64,000 bases of DNA from Streptomyces chartreusis (lineage in GTDB: Bacteria; Actinomycetota; Actinomycetes; Streptomycetales; Streptomycetaceae). Shown here piece after piece: positions 1 to 9,142 of this stretch. The position numbers and the translations under genes were made by a program. The notes below the pieces were generated by a model. The model was given only the letters and a program-made list of their open reading frames with translations, made no database searches and was not told where the DNA came from. Position 1 is the first letter of the stretch. Every line of letters begins with the position of its first letter. The stretch is from the NCBI RefSeq assembly GCF_008704715.1, contig NZ_CP023689.1, positions 1,364,001 to 1,428,000 on the forward strand, given 5' to 3'.

Positions 1-1
1 G

Positions 2-868
2 AAGAACGGCGGCGAGGACCTGGCCGGGCTGGAGGCCGGGCTCGACGCCCTGGACTCGGTACAGGTCCGCCGTGCGTCGCTGCGCGAGACCCTGACCCGC
101 AAGGTGCTGCCGCCCGTCACCGCGGTCGCGCTGGTGCTGGTGGTCTGGCAGTTGCTCGTGTGGGCGGAGGTCGTCCCCGCGTACAAGCTGCCCTCCCCGT
201 CCGACGTATGGGGCGAGGTGCGCGACGCATGGCTCCAGGGCACGCTGCTCGACTACATCTGGACGTCCGTCTCGCGCGGTCTGCTCGGCTTCCTGCTGGC
301 GCTGGCCATCGGCACGCCGCTGGGTCTGCTGGTGGCGCGGGTGAGGTTCGTGCGCGCGGCGATCGGACCGATCCTGTCCGGCCTCCAGTCGCTGCCGTCG
401 GTGGCCTGGGTGCCGCCGGCCGTGCTGTGGCTGGGTCTGAACAACTCGATGATGTACGCGGTGATCCTGCTCGGCGCGGTCCCCTCGATCGCCAACGGCC
501 TCGTCGCGGGCATCGACCAGATCCCGCCGCTGTTCCTGCGGGCCGGACGCACCCTGGGCGCGACCGGTCTGCGCGAGGCCAGGCACGTGGTGATGCCGGC
601 GGCGCTGCCGGGCTATCTGGCCGGTCTGAAGCAGGGCTGGGCGTTCTCGTGGCGATCGCTGATGGCGGCGGAGATCATCGCGTCCTCGCCCGATCTCGGC
701 GTCGGCCTCGGCCAGTTGCTGGAGAACGGCCGCAACAACAGCAGCATGTCCCAGGTCTTCCTGGCCATCTTCCTGATCCTGCTCGTCGGTATCGCCATCG
801 ACCTGCTGATCTTCAGCCCGCTGGAGCGGCGCGTGCTGCGCAGCCGGGGTCTGCTGGTCACCCGCTGA
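2..868 (+). CDS. ABC transporter permease, SsuC/TauC type (5' end outside window)
   Basis: Inner-membrane permease subunit of an ABC importer for sulfonate, taurine, nitrate or a similar small anion. The reading frame is open from base 2, so the start lies left of the window. The visible 288 residues have a charged N-terminal stretch, about six hydrophobic segments, and a BPD-transporter EAA loop (EARHVVMPAALPGY, then GWAFSWRSLMAAEI), characteristic of the SsuC family. ATPase and binding-protein partners presumably lie upstream. The substrate cannot be fixed from this subunit alone. A strong hairpin follows the stop codon. Confidence 0.88.
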   Translation, partial: KNGGEDLAGLEAGLDALDSVQVRRASLRETLTRKVLPPVTAVALVLVVWQLLVWAEVVPAYKLPSPSDVWGEVRDAWLQGTLLDYIWTSVSRGLLGFLLALAIGTPLGLLVARVRFVRAAIGPILSGLQSLPSVAWVPPAVLWLGLNNSMMYAVILLGAVPSIANGLVAGIDQIPPLFLRAGRTLGATGLREARHVVMPAALPGYLAGLKQGWAFSWRSLMAAEIIASSPDLGVGLGQLLENGRNNSSMSQVFLAIFLILLVGIAIDLLIFSPLERRVLRSRGLLVTR

Positions 869-902
869 GGGGCGGCACCACGACCGGCCCGGGGGTCGGA
901 CA

Positions 903-938
903 CCCAGCGGGTCCGCAGACGGCGGCGGACCCGCTGGG
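903..938. terminator. bidirectional hairpin terminator
   Basis: A perfect 14-bp stem (arms 903-916 and 925-938, loop of 8) lies between the converging permease and glycerol kinase genes. There is no long T run, as is common in Streptomyces. Confidence 0.7.
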
Positions 939-959
939 CAGACCCATCGGCCCGGCGGG

Positions 960-2474
960 TCAGGGGCGCCTGGGCGGCTGGATCCACCCCAGCGACCGCT
1001 CGACGGCCCGCTTCCAGCACTCGTACTCCCACTCGCGCCGCTCGGCGTCCATGTCCGGCAGCCACTGCGCGGCCCGGTGCCAGTTGCGGCGCAGGACCTG
1101 GAGGTCCGGCCAGTAGCCGGCCGCGAGACCGGCCGCGTAGGCGGCGCCGAGGGACACCGTCTCGGCGACGAGGGGCCGTACGACGGGAACGTCGAGCACA
1201 TCGGCCAGGATCTGCATCAGCAGATGGTCGGACGTCATGCCGCCGTCGACCTTGAGCTGCTTCAGGGCGAGCGCGGAGTCGGCGTTCATGGCGTCGACGA
1301 CCTCCCGGGTCTGCCAGCCGGTGGCCTCCAGGACGGCACGGGCCAGGTGGCCCTTGGTGATGTACGACGTGAGGCCGACGATCACGCCGCGGGCGTCGCT
1401 GCGCCAGTGCGGCGCGAACAGCCCCGAGAACGCGGGGACGATATAGCAGCCGCCGTTGTCCTCGACGGTGCGGGCCAGCGTCTCGATCTCGGGGGCGCTG
1501 TGGATCAGGCCCAGCCGGTCGCGGAACCACTGCACCAGCGACCCGGTGACGGCGATCGGGCCCTCCAGCGCGTAGATGGTGGGCTGGTCCCCGATCTTGT
1601 ACGCGACGGTCGTCAGCAGCCCGTGTTCGGAGCGGACGACGTCGGTGCCGGTGTTCATCACCAGGAAGCTGCCGGTGCCGTAGGTGCACTTCGCCTCGCC
1701 CGGGGAGAAGCAGGTCTGCCCGAACAGGGCCGCCTGCTGATCGCCGAGGGCCGCCGTGATCCGCACGCCCGGGAGGAGGGCGCTCGCCTCGCCGTAGTTC
1801 TCCGCCGAGGACCGGATCTCCGGCAGCATCGCGCGGGGCACGCCGAAGAAGGCCATGAGCTCCGCGTCCCAGGTCAGCGTGCGGATGTCCATGAGCATGG
1901 TGCGGCTGGCGTTGGTGGCGTCGGTGATGTGCAGGCCGCCGTCGGGGCCACCGGTGAGGTTCCAGATCAGCCAGCTCTCGATGGTGCCGAACAGCACCTC
2001 GCCGTCGCGGGCGCGCCGCTCCAGCCCGTCGACGTTGTCGAACAGCCAGCGGATCCGGGGCGCGGAGAAGTACGTCGACGGGGGCAGCCGGCAGCGGTCC
2101 AGGAAGAAGTCGTCGCCCGGGTCGCTCCTCAGCTCGTCGACGAGCGGGGCGGTGCGGGTGTCCTGCCAGACGATCGCCCGTACCAGCGGGATGCCGGTCC
2201 GCGGGTCCCAGAGCACGGTCGTCTCGCGCTGGTTGGCGATCCCGATGGCCGAGATCTGGCTCGCCTCGATCCCGGCGTTCGACAGCGCCTCGGGGACGAT
2301 CCGCTGAAGGTTGCGCCAGATCTCGACGGCGTCGTGCTCGACCCAGCCCGGCCTGGGGAAGAACTGCTGGTGCTCCCGCTGGGCGACCGACACCAGCCGC
2401 CCGCCGTGGTCGAACAGGATGCAGCGGGTGGACGTGGTGCCCTGGTCGATGGACATCACATACCGTTCAACCAT
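960..2474 (-). CDS. glpK: glycerol kinase
   Basis: ATP-dependent phosphorylation of glycerol to sn-glycerol 3-phosphate in the cytosol. The 504 residues match the usual length of the FGGY-kinase family. The N terminus carries the hallmark [10 protein letters not shown] phosphate-binding loop followed by the glycerol kinase-specific [17 protein letters not shown] stretch. The C-terminal half has the second ATPase lobe ([13 protein letters not shown]). It lies 42 bp downstream of the IclR regulator on the same strand, so the two are probably co-transcribed. No glycerol facilitator or glpD is present here, unlike the classical gyl operon, so this may be a second glycerol kinase locus. Confidence 0.95.
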   Translation of the reverse strand: MVERYVMSIDQGTTSTRCILFDHGGRLVSVAQREHQQFFPRPGWVEHDAVEIWRNLQRIVPEALSNAGIEASQISAIGIANQRETTVLWDPRTGIPLVRAIVWQDTRTAPLVDELRSDPGDDFFLDRCRLPPSTYFSAPRIRWLFDNVDGLERRARDGEVLFGTIESWLIWNLTGGPDGGLHITDATNASRTMLMDIRTLTWDAELMAFFGVPRAMLPEIRSSAENYGEASALLPGVRITAALGDQQAALFGQTCFSPGEAKCTYGTGSFLVMNTGTDVVRSEHGLLTTVAYKIGDQPTIYALEGPIAVTGSLVQWFRDRLGLIHSAPEIETLARTVEDNGGCYIVPAFSGLFAPHWRSDARGVIVGLTSYITKGHLARAVLEATGWQTREVVDAMNADSALALKQLKVDGGMTSDHLLMQILADVLDVPVVRPLVAETVSLGAAYAAGLAAGYWPDLQVLRRNWHRAAQWLPDMDAERREWEYECWKRAVERSLGWIQPPRRP

Positions 2475-2516
2475 GATCGGCCCTCCCTTCCGATGTGTCG
2501 CGGAGGTGCTGGGGGC

Positions 2517-3284
2517 CTACCAGCGAGCCGCGCCCAGGTCTCTGGAGATCGCGCGTGCCGCCTCCCGCAGCACGGTGATCAGGGCCGGCAGCGGCCGGCC
2601 TTTGGAGTCGCAGATCCGCTCCACGGCCCCGGACACGCCTATCGCGCCCACCACGAGACCGCCCTGTCCCCGGATCGGCGCGGCGATCCCGGCTTCGCCC
2701 ATGCTCATCTCCTGCACTTCGGCGCCCCAGCCGAGGTCCCGTATCTCCGCCAGCGCCCGGTTCAGCTCCGAGGGGTGGACCAGGGTGTGCCGGGTGTACC
2801 CTTCCGGTTCCTCCTCCAGCAGCGGCTCCACCGGGGTCGCTCCGAAGGCCAGCAGGACCTTGCCGAGCGAGGAGGCGTGCAGGGGCAGCAGCGCGCCGAC
2901 GTCGAGGGTCTGGAGGGTGTCGTCCGGCCGGAAGACGTGGTGGATGACGAGCACCTTGCCCTCCAGGGGCGTGCCCAGGCGTACGGCCTCCCCGCTGCGG
3001 CCGGCCAGGGCGTCGGCCCAGTTGATGGAGCGCGAACGCAGTTCGTTCACGTCGAGGTAGCTGGTGCCGAGGTGCAGCAGAGCCGCCCCGAGCTGGTATT
3101 TTCCGGTCGCCGGGTCCTGCTCGACGAAGTCCACGTGCTGCAGGGTCCGCAGGATTCCATGGGCGGTGCCCTTGGCGAGCCCCAGCGACGAGGCCACTTC
3201 CCCCAGCCCCAGTCGGCGGGATCCGCCGGCGAGCAGTCGCAGGATCGCCGCCGCCCGCTCGATGGACTGGACTGGGCCGGCCAT
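2517..3284 (-). CDS. IclR-family regulator (GylR-like)
   Basis: Transcription factor of 255 residues. An N-terminal winged helix (about residues 1-65, RLGLGEVASSLGLAKGTAHGILRTL) is followed by the IclR effector domain (about 80-250). The architecture and position ahead of glpK resemble GylR, the glycerol-responsive repressor of Streptomyces, so it probably controls glpK and itself in response to glycerol or glycerol 3-phosphate. ATG start at 3284. An inverted repeat just upstream (3296-3321) is a candidate operator. Confidence 0.85.
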   Translation of the reverse strand: MAGPVQSIERAAAILRLLAGGSRRLGLGEVASSLGLAKGTAHGILRTLQHVDFVEQDPATGKYQLGAALLHLGTSYLDVNELRSRSINWADALAGRSGEAVRLGTPLEGKVLVIHHVFRPDDTLQTLDVGALLPLHASSLGKVLLAFGATPVEPLLEEEPEGYTRHTLVHPSELNRALAEIRDLGWGAEVQEMSMGEAGIAAPIRGQGGLVVGAIGVSGAVERICDSKGRPLPALITVLREAARAISRDLGAARW

Positions 3285-3295
3285 GAGGCGATGGT

Positions 3296-3321
3296 AGTCC
3301 CAGTTTTTCCGCTTTGGGACT
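3296..3321 (-). promoter_or_regulatory. candidate IclR operator
   Basis: The inverted repeat AGTCCCA ... TGGGACT (7-bp arms, 12-nt spacer) ends 12 bp upstream of the IclR start codon. The position suits autoregulation. The assignment is by location only. Confidence 0.4.
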
Positions 3322-3349
3322 GTCGTTCGGTAATGCCGACCCAGGTTCG

Positions 3350-3378
3350 TTGACCGGTGGATTCTCCTTGTTTAGCGT
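3350..3378 (+). promoter_or_regulatory. HrdB-type promoter
   Basis: TTGACC (3350-3355), 17-nt spacer, TAGCGT (3373-3378): close to the Streptomyces vegetative sigma consensus. It reads into the ATP-binding protein gene at 3434. Confidence 0.55.
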
Positions 3379-3433
3379 TCGATGACACCTACGCCCCGAC
3401 CTGGGGCCGGCAGGGACCGCCCGAGGAGGACAG

Positions 3434-3862
3434 ATGACTACAGCGCAGCTCGCCGCCGCGCCTCGTGGGGAGGTCGAGCACGTCTTCTCCCTGCCGCACG
3501 TCCCGGGGGCGGTCGCCGGCATACGGCGGCGTGTCCGTGCGGTGCTGTCCGACTGGAATCTGACGGCCGACTGCGCCGCCGACGTCCTGCTGGTGGTCTC
3601 GGAGCTCCTCACCAACGCCATCGTCCACGCCGTGCCGCCGGCGACGCTGCGGCTCTCGCGGAGCCTGCCGGAGGGGTGCGGAACGGTACGCGTCGAGGTG
3701 ACCGACCTGGGCCCCGCGGCACCGGCGGAGGACCCGGCCTCCTCGATCGACCCGGACGAACACGGCCGCGGCCTCGACATCGTCAACGCACTGGCGTCCC
3801 GCTGCGGCGTCCACGTCCACACGGGCGGAACCAGCCGCTGGGCGGAGCTCCCGTCGGCCTGA
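3434..3862 (+). CDS. RsbW-type ATP-binding regulatory protein
   Basis: Small (142 aa) GHKL-fold ATPase of the anti-sigma factor/serine kinase group that is very numerous in Streptomyces. The N-box is clear (VVSELLTNAIVHA, about residues 55-67), followed by a G1-like VEVTDLG and a G2-like HGRGLDIVNALA. There is no histidine phosphoacceptor and no membrane segment. A strong ribosome site (gaggaggacag) precedes the ATG. The partner sigma or anti-anti-sigma factor is not in the neighbourhood, so its target is unknown. Confidence 0.85.
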   Translation: MTTAQLAAAPRGEVEHVFSLPHVPGAVAGIRRRVRAVLSDWNLTADCAADVLLVVSELLTNAIVHAVPPATLRLSRSLPEGCGTVRVEVTDLGPAAPAEDPASSIDPDEHGRGLDIVNALASRCGVHVHTGGTSRWAELPSA

Positions 3863-3879
3863 CGCCGACGCCGTACGAA

Positions 3880-3915
3880 AAGGGCCTCCGCGAGCCACTG
3901 CCCACGAAGACCCTT
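3880..3915 (-). terminator. terminator of the tRNA-Pro gene
   Basis: A hairpin with 16-nt arms, several positions pairing as G-U in the transcript, lies directly downstream of the tRNA and ends in TTTTC on the minus strand. A closely related hairpin follows the second tRNA-Pro copy at 35935-35970. Confidence 0.6.
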
Positions 3916-3922
3916 AACACCG

Positions 3923-3996
<74 letters not shown>

Positions 3997-4077
3997 GTGC
4001 CGTCACACGGCGTACCGCGTGATCACGCAGGTCAACCCTACCTCATCGACACCACCGCCCAGACGCGACTCGACCCC

Positions 4078-4105
4078 TTGACCCATTATTGTCGGCGTCT
4101 ACAAT
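4078..4105 (+). promoter_or_regulatory. promoter of the esterase gene
   Basis: TTGACC (4078-4083), 16-nt spacer, TACAAT (4100-4105). It lies in a locally AT-rich patch about 65 bp ahead of the ATG at 4171. Confidence 0.55.
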
Positions 4106-4170
4106 TGCCTAACTCAATAGAGTCTCCCTGTGGAGTGGCAGGCCGGTGGGCCGCGACCGATCGGAGCCGT

Positions 4171-5112
4171 ATGTCTGTGCTGGCCCGGCCCTCGGTGGCC
4201 GCCCTGGTGGCCAAGGTGATGCAGCGGGTGACGGTGATGGCGGAGCGCCGTGCCGCCGGACGGGGGTCGGTCTCGTCCTGGCACGCGCGGTTTCCCGAAT
4301 ATCCGCGCGAGGTACGCGAGTTGACGATTCCGACGTCGATCGCACCCGCCCGGGTCACCGTGTATCTGCCCCCGGGCGACGAGCCCGCTCCGCCGGTGCA
4401 CGTCAACTTCCACGGCGGTGGCTTCGTCATGACACTGACCGAGGTCGACGACCCGCTGTGCCGTCTCCTCGCCGTCGAGGCCGGGGCGGTCGTGATCAAC
4501 GTGGACTACGCCGTCGCCCCGCAGCATCCGTTCCCGGCGCCGCCGCGGCAGGCGTACGAGGTCGTCCGGTGGGTCGCGGAGCACGGCGCCGAGGAGGGCT
4601 GGGACGGCGAGCGGCTCACCGTGGGCGGGCAGAGCGCGGGCGGCGGACTCGCGGCGGCCGTGGCACGGCAGGCGCTGGAGGAGGGCGGGCCCTCGATCGC
4701 CCTTCAGGCGCTGCACTATCCCCCGCTCGACCTGGCGACGAACGCCCGCGACAAGCGCGCCGCCATCGCCAAGCCGATGCTGCGGCCCTGGATGGCCGAC
4801 GTCTTCGACACGTCGTACGTCCCGGACGTCCACCGGCGGGCCGACCGCCTCGTCTCCCCGGCGCACCCCTCCGACACCGCCGACCTGAAGGGCATCGCCC
4901 CGGCGCTGCTGATCACCGCCGAGTACGACCTGCTCCGGGCCGAGGGTGAGCGTTATGCCGAGCGGCTGCGCCGGGCCGGGGCCCTGGTCGGGCACCATGA
5001 CGTGGCCGGCTTCGATCATGGGTACGACGGGCTGGACGACGCCAAGGCGCGCGAGGTCTACGCGCTCATCGCCCGGCATCTGCGGGAGGCCACGGGCGGT
5101 CGCCTCACCTGA
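4171..5112 (+). CDS. alpha/beta hydrolase, hormone-sensitive-lipase family
   Basis: Cytosolic esterase or lipase of 313 residues. The oxyanion motif HGGGF (in HVNFHGGGFVM), nucleophile elbow GQSAGGG, acid residue in AEYDLLRAEGERY and C-terminal histidine in FDHGYDG form the complete HSL-family machinery. A start at 4171 is preferred over in-frame codons further upstream, because those would overlap the tRNA promoter region and GGAG lies 6 bp ahead of this ATG. The natural substrate is unknown. The 3' end overlaps the converging small membrane gene by 8 bp. Confidence 0.88.
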   Translation: MSVLARPSVAALVAKVMQRVTVMAERRAAGRGSVSSWHARFPEYPREVRELTIPTSIAPARVTVYLPPGDEPAPPVHVNFHGGGFVMTLTEVDDPLCRLLAVEAGAVVINVDYAVAPQHPFPAPPRQAYEVVRWVAEHGAEEGWDGERLTVGGQSAGGGLAAAVARQALEEGGPSIALQALHYPPLDLATNARDKRAAIAKPMLRPWMADVFDTSYVPDVHRRADRLVSPAHPSDTADLKGIAPALLITAEYDLLRAEGERYAERLRRAGALVGHHDVAGFDHGYDGLDDAKAREVYALIARHLREATGGRLT

Positions 5113-5404
5113 GGGCCCGGTCCGAGCCCGCCGTCGGGGCCGGGGTGTCCCAGCCGTCGGAGGCCGCAGCCCCCACGTTCGCCGCGATCGGCAAGTCGGC
5201 CGCGTCCCTGTCGTCCAGTGGAGGCAGAGCCGGCGGCAGGGCCGGGTCCGGCGCCGTCGCGCTTCTGCCACCCCGGGCCGGGCCCCCGGACACCCCCGCG
5301 GCGAATCCGGCCGTCAACAGGGCCACTGCCGCGACCACCCACCAGGGCAGTCCTGCCTTTGCCATGTATCCGACGACGGCCACCACCGCGAGAAGTGCCA
5401 CCAC
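5105..5404 (-). CDS. small membrane protein of unknown function
   Basis: Ninety-nine residues from a GTG start preceded by a G-rich ribosome site. Two adjacent hydrophobic segments (about residues 2-14 and 20-37) are followed by a hydrophilic, Pro/Ala/Asp-rich tail. No recognised domain. It converges with the esterase and overlaps its last 8 bp, a typical tail-to-tail arrangement. Confidence 0.55.
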   Translation of the reverse strand: MVALLAVVAVVGYMAKAGLPWWVVAAVALLTAGFAAGVSGGPARGGRSATAPDPALPPALPPLDDRDAADLPIAANVGAAASDGWDTPAPTAGSDRALR

Positions 5405-5556
5405 GTCCCCCGTCCCCCTTCAAGTTCAACTCACTTGCCCCCGACGTCCCGAGAGCCGCCACGCGTCACAGCGGGCATATGACGCAACAATACGCGAGAC
5501 CGTCGTATAACCCAGTTCGGACCATCAGTACATATGAAGGGCCAGTTGATATGACG

Positions 5557-5594
5557 GACGCCGCTCGCCGCATATGACCGCGGCGAGCGGCGTC
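5557..5594 (-). terminator. terminator of the aromatic-acid operon
   Basis: A perfect 15-bp stem (5557-5571 and 5580-5594) with an 8-nt loop lies 32 bp beyond the stop codon of the leftward MFS transporter gene. Confidence 0.75.
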
Positions 5595-5625
5595 TCGACT
5601 CTCCCCCAGGGTCGGCGTCCGCCGG

Positions 5626-6954
5626 TCAGTGCGCGCCGACCAACTCCTGTCCGCTGCCCGTCGAGGCCGTCCGCTTCGAGCCGCGCAGGGCGGCGATCCC
5701 TATGAAGACCATGGACGACAGGCCCGCGAGGGCGAAGGCGGTGAAGCCCCAGTCGCCGTTGTTCGCGGCGAGCAACTGGCCGCCGAGCCACGGCCCGAAG
5801 ACGGCACCGAAGCGGCCCATGCCGGAGGTCCAGCCGACGGCCGTGGCCCGGTTCTCGGGGCGGGAGCCGATCGAGACCGTCGCGTAGATCATGGTCTGCG
5901 CGCTGTTGAGGAACACGCCTGTCAGGAACACCACCGTGAAGGTGAGTGCCAGCGGCATGTGAACGCTGAGCAGGAAGACCCCGACGGCCGTCAGCGCGAA
6001 CCAGATCGCCGAGATCCGCGGGGCGCCGAACCGGTCGGAGGCGCGCCCCGCGACCAGCATGCCGACGATGCCGCCGAGGTTGAACAGGACCACGAACGTC
6101 AGCGCCGAGCCGAGGTTGTAGCCCTCGCTGCGCATCAGGGTGGGCAGCCAGGTGGCGACGCCGTAGACGAGGAGCAGTCCGCCGAAGGAGGCCAGCCAGT
6201 ACAGGAGGGTCTGGGTCCACTCGCCGCCCCTGAAGAGGTTGGCCAGGGCGTTCCAACGGTCGCCCGCGGCCTGCTTTTCGGCCGGGGCCGCGGGCAGTTC
6301 GACCTCGTAGCGGCCGGCCAGTGCACGCGCCTGATCGGTGCGACCCTTGGCGACCAGGAAGCTCAGCGACTCGGGCAGGAACCGGACCAGCACCGGCACG
6401 AACAGCAGCGGGAGCACGCAGAACCAGAACGCGGCCCGCCAGCCGAGGGGTTCGACGACCCACAGGGCGACGTAGGCGGAGAGGATACCGCCCGCGTGGT
6501 GCGCGGTCATCAGCATCCCGATGGTGAGGGCGCCGCGGCCGCGCGGGGCGTAGTCGGAGACCATGCTGATCGCGGTCGGCAGCAGCCCGCCGAGCCCGAT
6601 GCCGGCGAGGGTCCGGCCGAGGCCGAACACCGCGACGCTGCCCGCCGTCGCGCACAGCGCGGACGCCAGCGAGAACAGCGCGACGCAGGCCACCATGAGC
6701 TTCCTGCGGCCGATCCGGTCGGCGACCGTGCCCGCCGTCAGGGCGCCGACGAGCATGCCGAAGGTGGCGTAGCTGCCCAGGTCACCGGCCTTGTCGGGGG
6801 TAAGCCCGAGGGCCTTCTCGGCCAGCATGTGGGGCAGCACCGAGCCGTAGATGAACATGTCCAGGCCGTCGAAGAGGACGGCCAGCCAGCACAGGCCGAC
6901 GGCCACCACGGCCAGTCTGCCGACGCGAGCGGACGGGGAGGGGGAGGAGGACAT
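5626..6954 (-). CDS. MFS transporter, aromatic acid:H+ symporter (AAHS) family
   Basis: Twelve-helix secondary importer of 442 residues. The helix-1 motif (LAVLFDGLDMFIYGSVLP) with acidic residues inside the membrane, and the loop 2-3 motif (VADRIGRRK), are those of the PcaK/BenK/GalT group that takes up protocatechuate, benzoate or gallate. It is separated from the dioxygenase gene by 128 bp holding its own promoter and a copy of the operator-like repeat found ahead of the GntR gene. It probably supplies the ring-cleavage substrate of this operon. Confidence 0.88.
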   Translation of the reverse strand: MSSSPSPSARVGRLAVVAVGLCWLAVLFDGLDMFIYGSVLPHMLAEKALGLTPDKAGDLGSYATFGMLVGALTAGTVADRIGRRKLMVACVALFSLASALCATAGSVAVFGLGRTLAGIGLGGLLPTAISMVSDYAPRGRGALTIGMLMTAHHAGGILSAYVALWVVEPLGWRAAFWFCVLPLLFVPVLVRFLPESLSFLVAKGRTDQARALAGRYEVELPAAPAEKQAAGDRWNALANLFRGGEWTQTLLYWLASFGGLLLVYGVATWLPTLMRSEGYNLGSALTFVVLFNLGGIVGMLVAGRASDRFGAPRISAIWFALTAVGVFLLSVHMPLALTFTVVFLTGVFLNSAQTMIYATVSIGSRPENRATAVGWTSGMGRFGAVFGPWLGGQLLAANNGDWGFTAFALAGLSSMVFIGIAALRGSKRTASTGSGQELVGAH

Positions 6955-7019
6955 CCTTGTTTTCCTCTCGTGCGTTGTGCGCCAGACGCTAAGGAGCGGA
7001 CGGCTGGACAGTCAACACT

Positions 7020-7031
7020 TTTGTCAACAAT
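7020..7031 (-). promoter_or_regulatory. candidate GntR operator upstream of the transporter
   Basis: TTTGTCAACAAT overlaps a TTGACA -35 element on the minus strand. It matches 11 of 12 bases of the site ahead of the GntR gene (11381-11392), with the FadR-type TTGT-NN-ACAA form. A partial second copy (GTCAACA) adjoins at 7011. Confidence 0.6.
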
Positions 7032-7082
7032 CTCAGCGACAATCGAGGGCTCCGGGGGAAGCGCCTGGCGCAGGGGGCCGTC

Positions 7083-8033
7083 TCAGACGACCGGGGGTGT
7101 CCCGTGGGTGTGGAAGGACTCGATCGTCTTCAGGCCCCACGCCTGCCCCTTGGCGCGCTCGGCCTCGGTCCAGGTGATCAGCGGCCAGTCCGGGGCCAGC
7201 ACGAGCCGGGTGAGCGGGTTGCACAGCTCGATGCGGTTGCCGCCGGGCTCGTAGACGTACAGGAAGAACGTCTGCTGGATGGCGTGCTTGTGCGGGCCCG
7301 TCTCGATGAACACGCCCGTGTCGATGGCGAGGTCGGCGGCGCGCAGGACGTCCTCGCGGGTGTCGGTCGCGAAGGCGATGTGGTGCAGCCGGCCGCTGGA
7401 TCCCGTCCAGTCCGAGGTGTAGACGACGTCGTACGACTTGTCGGTGTACGTCAGCCAACGCGCCGCGATCCGGCCGGAGTCGAGCCGGATCTGCTCCGTG
7501 GGCCGGGCTCCCAGCACCTGTTCCTGGAACTCGGCGTTGGCGAGCACGTCGGCGGCGAGGAAGTTGACGTGGTCCAGGCGCCGTACGCCGACGCCCCGGT
7601 TGGGTTTGGCCTGCGGCTGGTTCTTCAGCGCCGGCCGCAGCTCCTCCGGTGCCCGGTAGTACTCGCTCTCCCAGTACAGGGCGTGTTCGTGCCCGTCGGG
7701 GTCGGTGGTGAGGTAGAGCCTGCCGAGTCCTGGCTCGTCCTCGACCCACTTGCCGCTGCCGCCGCCGGCTTCGACGGCCTGGACCCGGCGTTGCAGCGCC
7801 TCCTCACCGGAGGCGCGCAGGGCGAGGCGGCCGAGGCCGGGCCGGTCGCGGGCGGTGAGGACCAGGCTGTGGTGTTCGTAGTCGTCGTAGGTGCGCAGGT
7901 AGACGGTGTCGCCCTGCTGTCCGTTGACGGTGAGCCCCAGATAGTCGGTGAAGAAGGCGACGCTGGCGTCCAGGTCCGGGGTGAACAGCTGGGCGTGGCC
8001 GATGTGGGCGATGTCGCCGAGCGGCGGGGTCAT
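7083..8033 (-). CDS. type-I extradiol ring-cleavage dioxygenase (VOC fold)
   Basis: Fe(II)-dependent ring opening of a catecholic substrate. The 316 residues form two glyoxalase/bleomycin-resistance modules. The C-terminal module holds a complete 2-His-1-carboxylate triad: H155 in LDHVNF, H218 in LHHIAF and E269 in NRIEL, aligned with catechol 2,3-dioxygenase. The start overlaps the stop of the GalD-like gene by 4 bp, so the two are translationally coupled. Its operon mates act on 4-oxalomesaconate and downstream products, implying gallate or another 3,4-dihydroxylated benzoate as substrate. Gallate and protocatechuate 4,5-dioxygenases described so far are type-II (LigB-fold) enzymes, so a VOC enzyme in this slot is unexpected. 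The substrate is inferred from context only. Confidence 0.85.
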   Translation of the reverse strand: MTPPLGDIAHIGHAQLFTPDLDASVAFFTDYLGLTVNGQQGDTVYLRTYDDYEHHSLVLTARDRPGLGRLALRASGEEALQRRVQAVEAGGGSGKWVEDEPGLGRLYLTTDPDGHEHALYWESEYYRAPEELRPALKNQPQAKPNRGVGVRRLDHVNFLAADVLANAEFQEQVLGARPTEQIRLDSGRIAARWLTYTDKSYDVVYTSDWTGSSGRLHHIAFATDTREDVLRAADLAIDTGVFIETGPHKHAIQQTFFLYVYEPGGNRIELCNPLTRLVLAPDWPLITWTEAERAKGQAWGLKTIESFHTHGTPPVV

Positions 8034-9142
8034 CGGGGGCCTCCGGGGGTGGGTGCGGGCAGTGGGGCCCTCTCGGCGGACCTGGGGAAGACGGTGCCGT
8101 CGAAGATCTTTCGGGCGGTACGGACCACGGCCGTACGACGGGCGGTGGGCAGACCGGCGGCGTCGGTGGCGAGGCCGCTCTCGATGTCCAGGAATCCCGT
8201 GGGGTGTTCGATGCGGATGCGGTCGCCGTCGTCGGGGAGGCGGGCGAGGCCCGCGCCGACGCCGCCCTCTACGCGCAGCCCGGCGGCGACGCTCGCCGCG
8301 CCGAGCACACCGATCGACGTATGGCAGCGGACCGGAATGAAGGTGCGGGTGGTGATCGCGCCGCCGTGGCGGGGCGGGGCGAGGAGGGTGAGCTTGGGGA
8401 CGGTGGCGTCCGAGACGTCGCCGAGCCCCATCAAGTGGCCTGCCGCCAGGCGGAGTTCGCGGAGCCGGTCGGCGAGGGTCAGGTCCTCCTCCAGGTCCTT
8501 GGGCGTCTCGTAGCCGGTGACGCCGAGGGACGTGGCGGTGATCAGTACGGTCGGCATGCCGTTGTCCACACAGGTCACCGTCGTGCCGTCCAGCGTGTCG
8601 CGGACCCTGCCCGTGGGCAGCAGCTTGCCCGCGCCGGGCGGGAACTCGATCACCACGGGAGCGGCGGTGCCGGGCACGCCGGAGATCTCGGCGTCGCCGG
8701 TGTACTCGACCCGGCCGCCGGGGGTCGGGAAGGTCGCCGTAGCGGGATCGCCGGAGTTGACCATGCGGATCCGGACGGAGGTCTCCTCCTCCCCCGCCGG
8801 GACGAGCCCTCGCTCCACGGCGAACGGGCCGACTCCGGCGAGGATGTTGCCGCAGTTCTGACGGTCACTCACCTCCGGTCGGTCGACGGCGACCTGGAGG
8901 AACAGGTAGTCGACGTCGGCCCGTGGATCGGACGAGGACGACACCACGGCGACCTTGCTGGTGAGGGGGTGCGCGCCGCCCAGCCCGTCGATCTGCCGCT
9001 CGTCCGGGCTGCCCATGACGCGCAGCAGCAGCTCGTCGCGGGCGGCGGGGTCGGCGGGCAGGTCCGCGGCCAGGAAGTAGGCGCCCTTGGAGGTGCCGCC
9101 GCGCATCAGCATGCAGCGGACCTCGGCGGGACGCCGCGTCAT
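8030..9142 (-). CDS. galD: 4-oxalomesaconate tautomerase (PrpF/GalD family)
   Basis: Interconverts the enol and keto tautomers of 4-oxalomesaconate, the step after gallate ring opening. The 370 residues begin with the PrpF-type signature RCMLMRGGTSKGAYF. They include the catalytic-cysteine region DRQNCGN and a second half around GDVSDATVPKL, the two-lobed diaminopimelate-epimerase-like fold. The gene overlaps both neighbours by 4 bp. A GalD-type tautomerase, with no LigC dehydrogenase or LigI lactonase nearby, favours gallate over protocatechuate as the operon's substrate. Other PrpF paralogues act on aconitate, so the assignment leans on context. Confidence 0.82.
   Translation of the reverse strand: MTRRPAEVRCMLMRGGTSKGAYFLAADLPADPAARDELLLRVMGSPDERQIDGLGGAHPLTSKVAVVSSSSDPRADVDYLFLQVAVDRPEVSDRQNCGNILAGVGPFAVERGLVPAGEEETSVRIRMVNSGDPATATFPTPGGRVEYTGDAEISGVPGTAAPVVIEFPPGAGKLLPTGRVRDTLDGTTVTCVDNGMPTVLITATSLGVTGYETPKDLEEDLTLADRLRELRLAAGHLMGLGDVSDATVPKLTLLAPPRHGGAITTRTFIPVRCHTSIGVLGAASVAAGLRVEGGVGAGLARLPDDGDRIRIEHPTGFLDIESGLATDAAGLPTARRTAVVRTARKIFDGTVFPRSAERAPLPAPTPGGPR

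Noticed and set aside
960..3284. Complete glycerol operon
   Set aside because: No glycerol facilitator or glycerol-3-phosphate dehydrogenase is present; only the regulator and kinase are supported.
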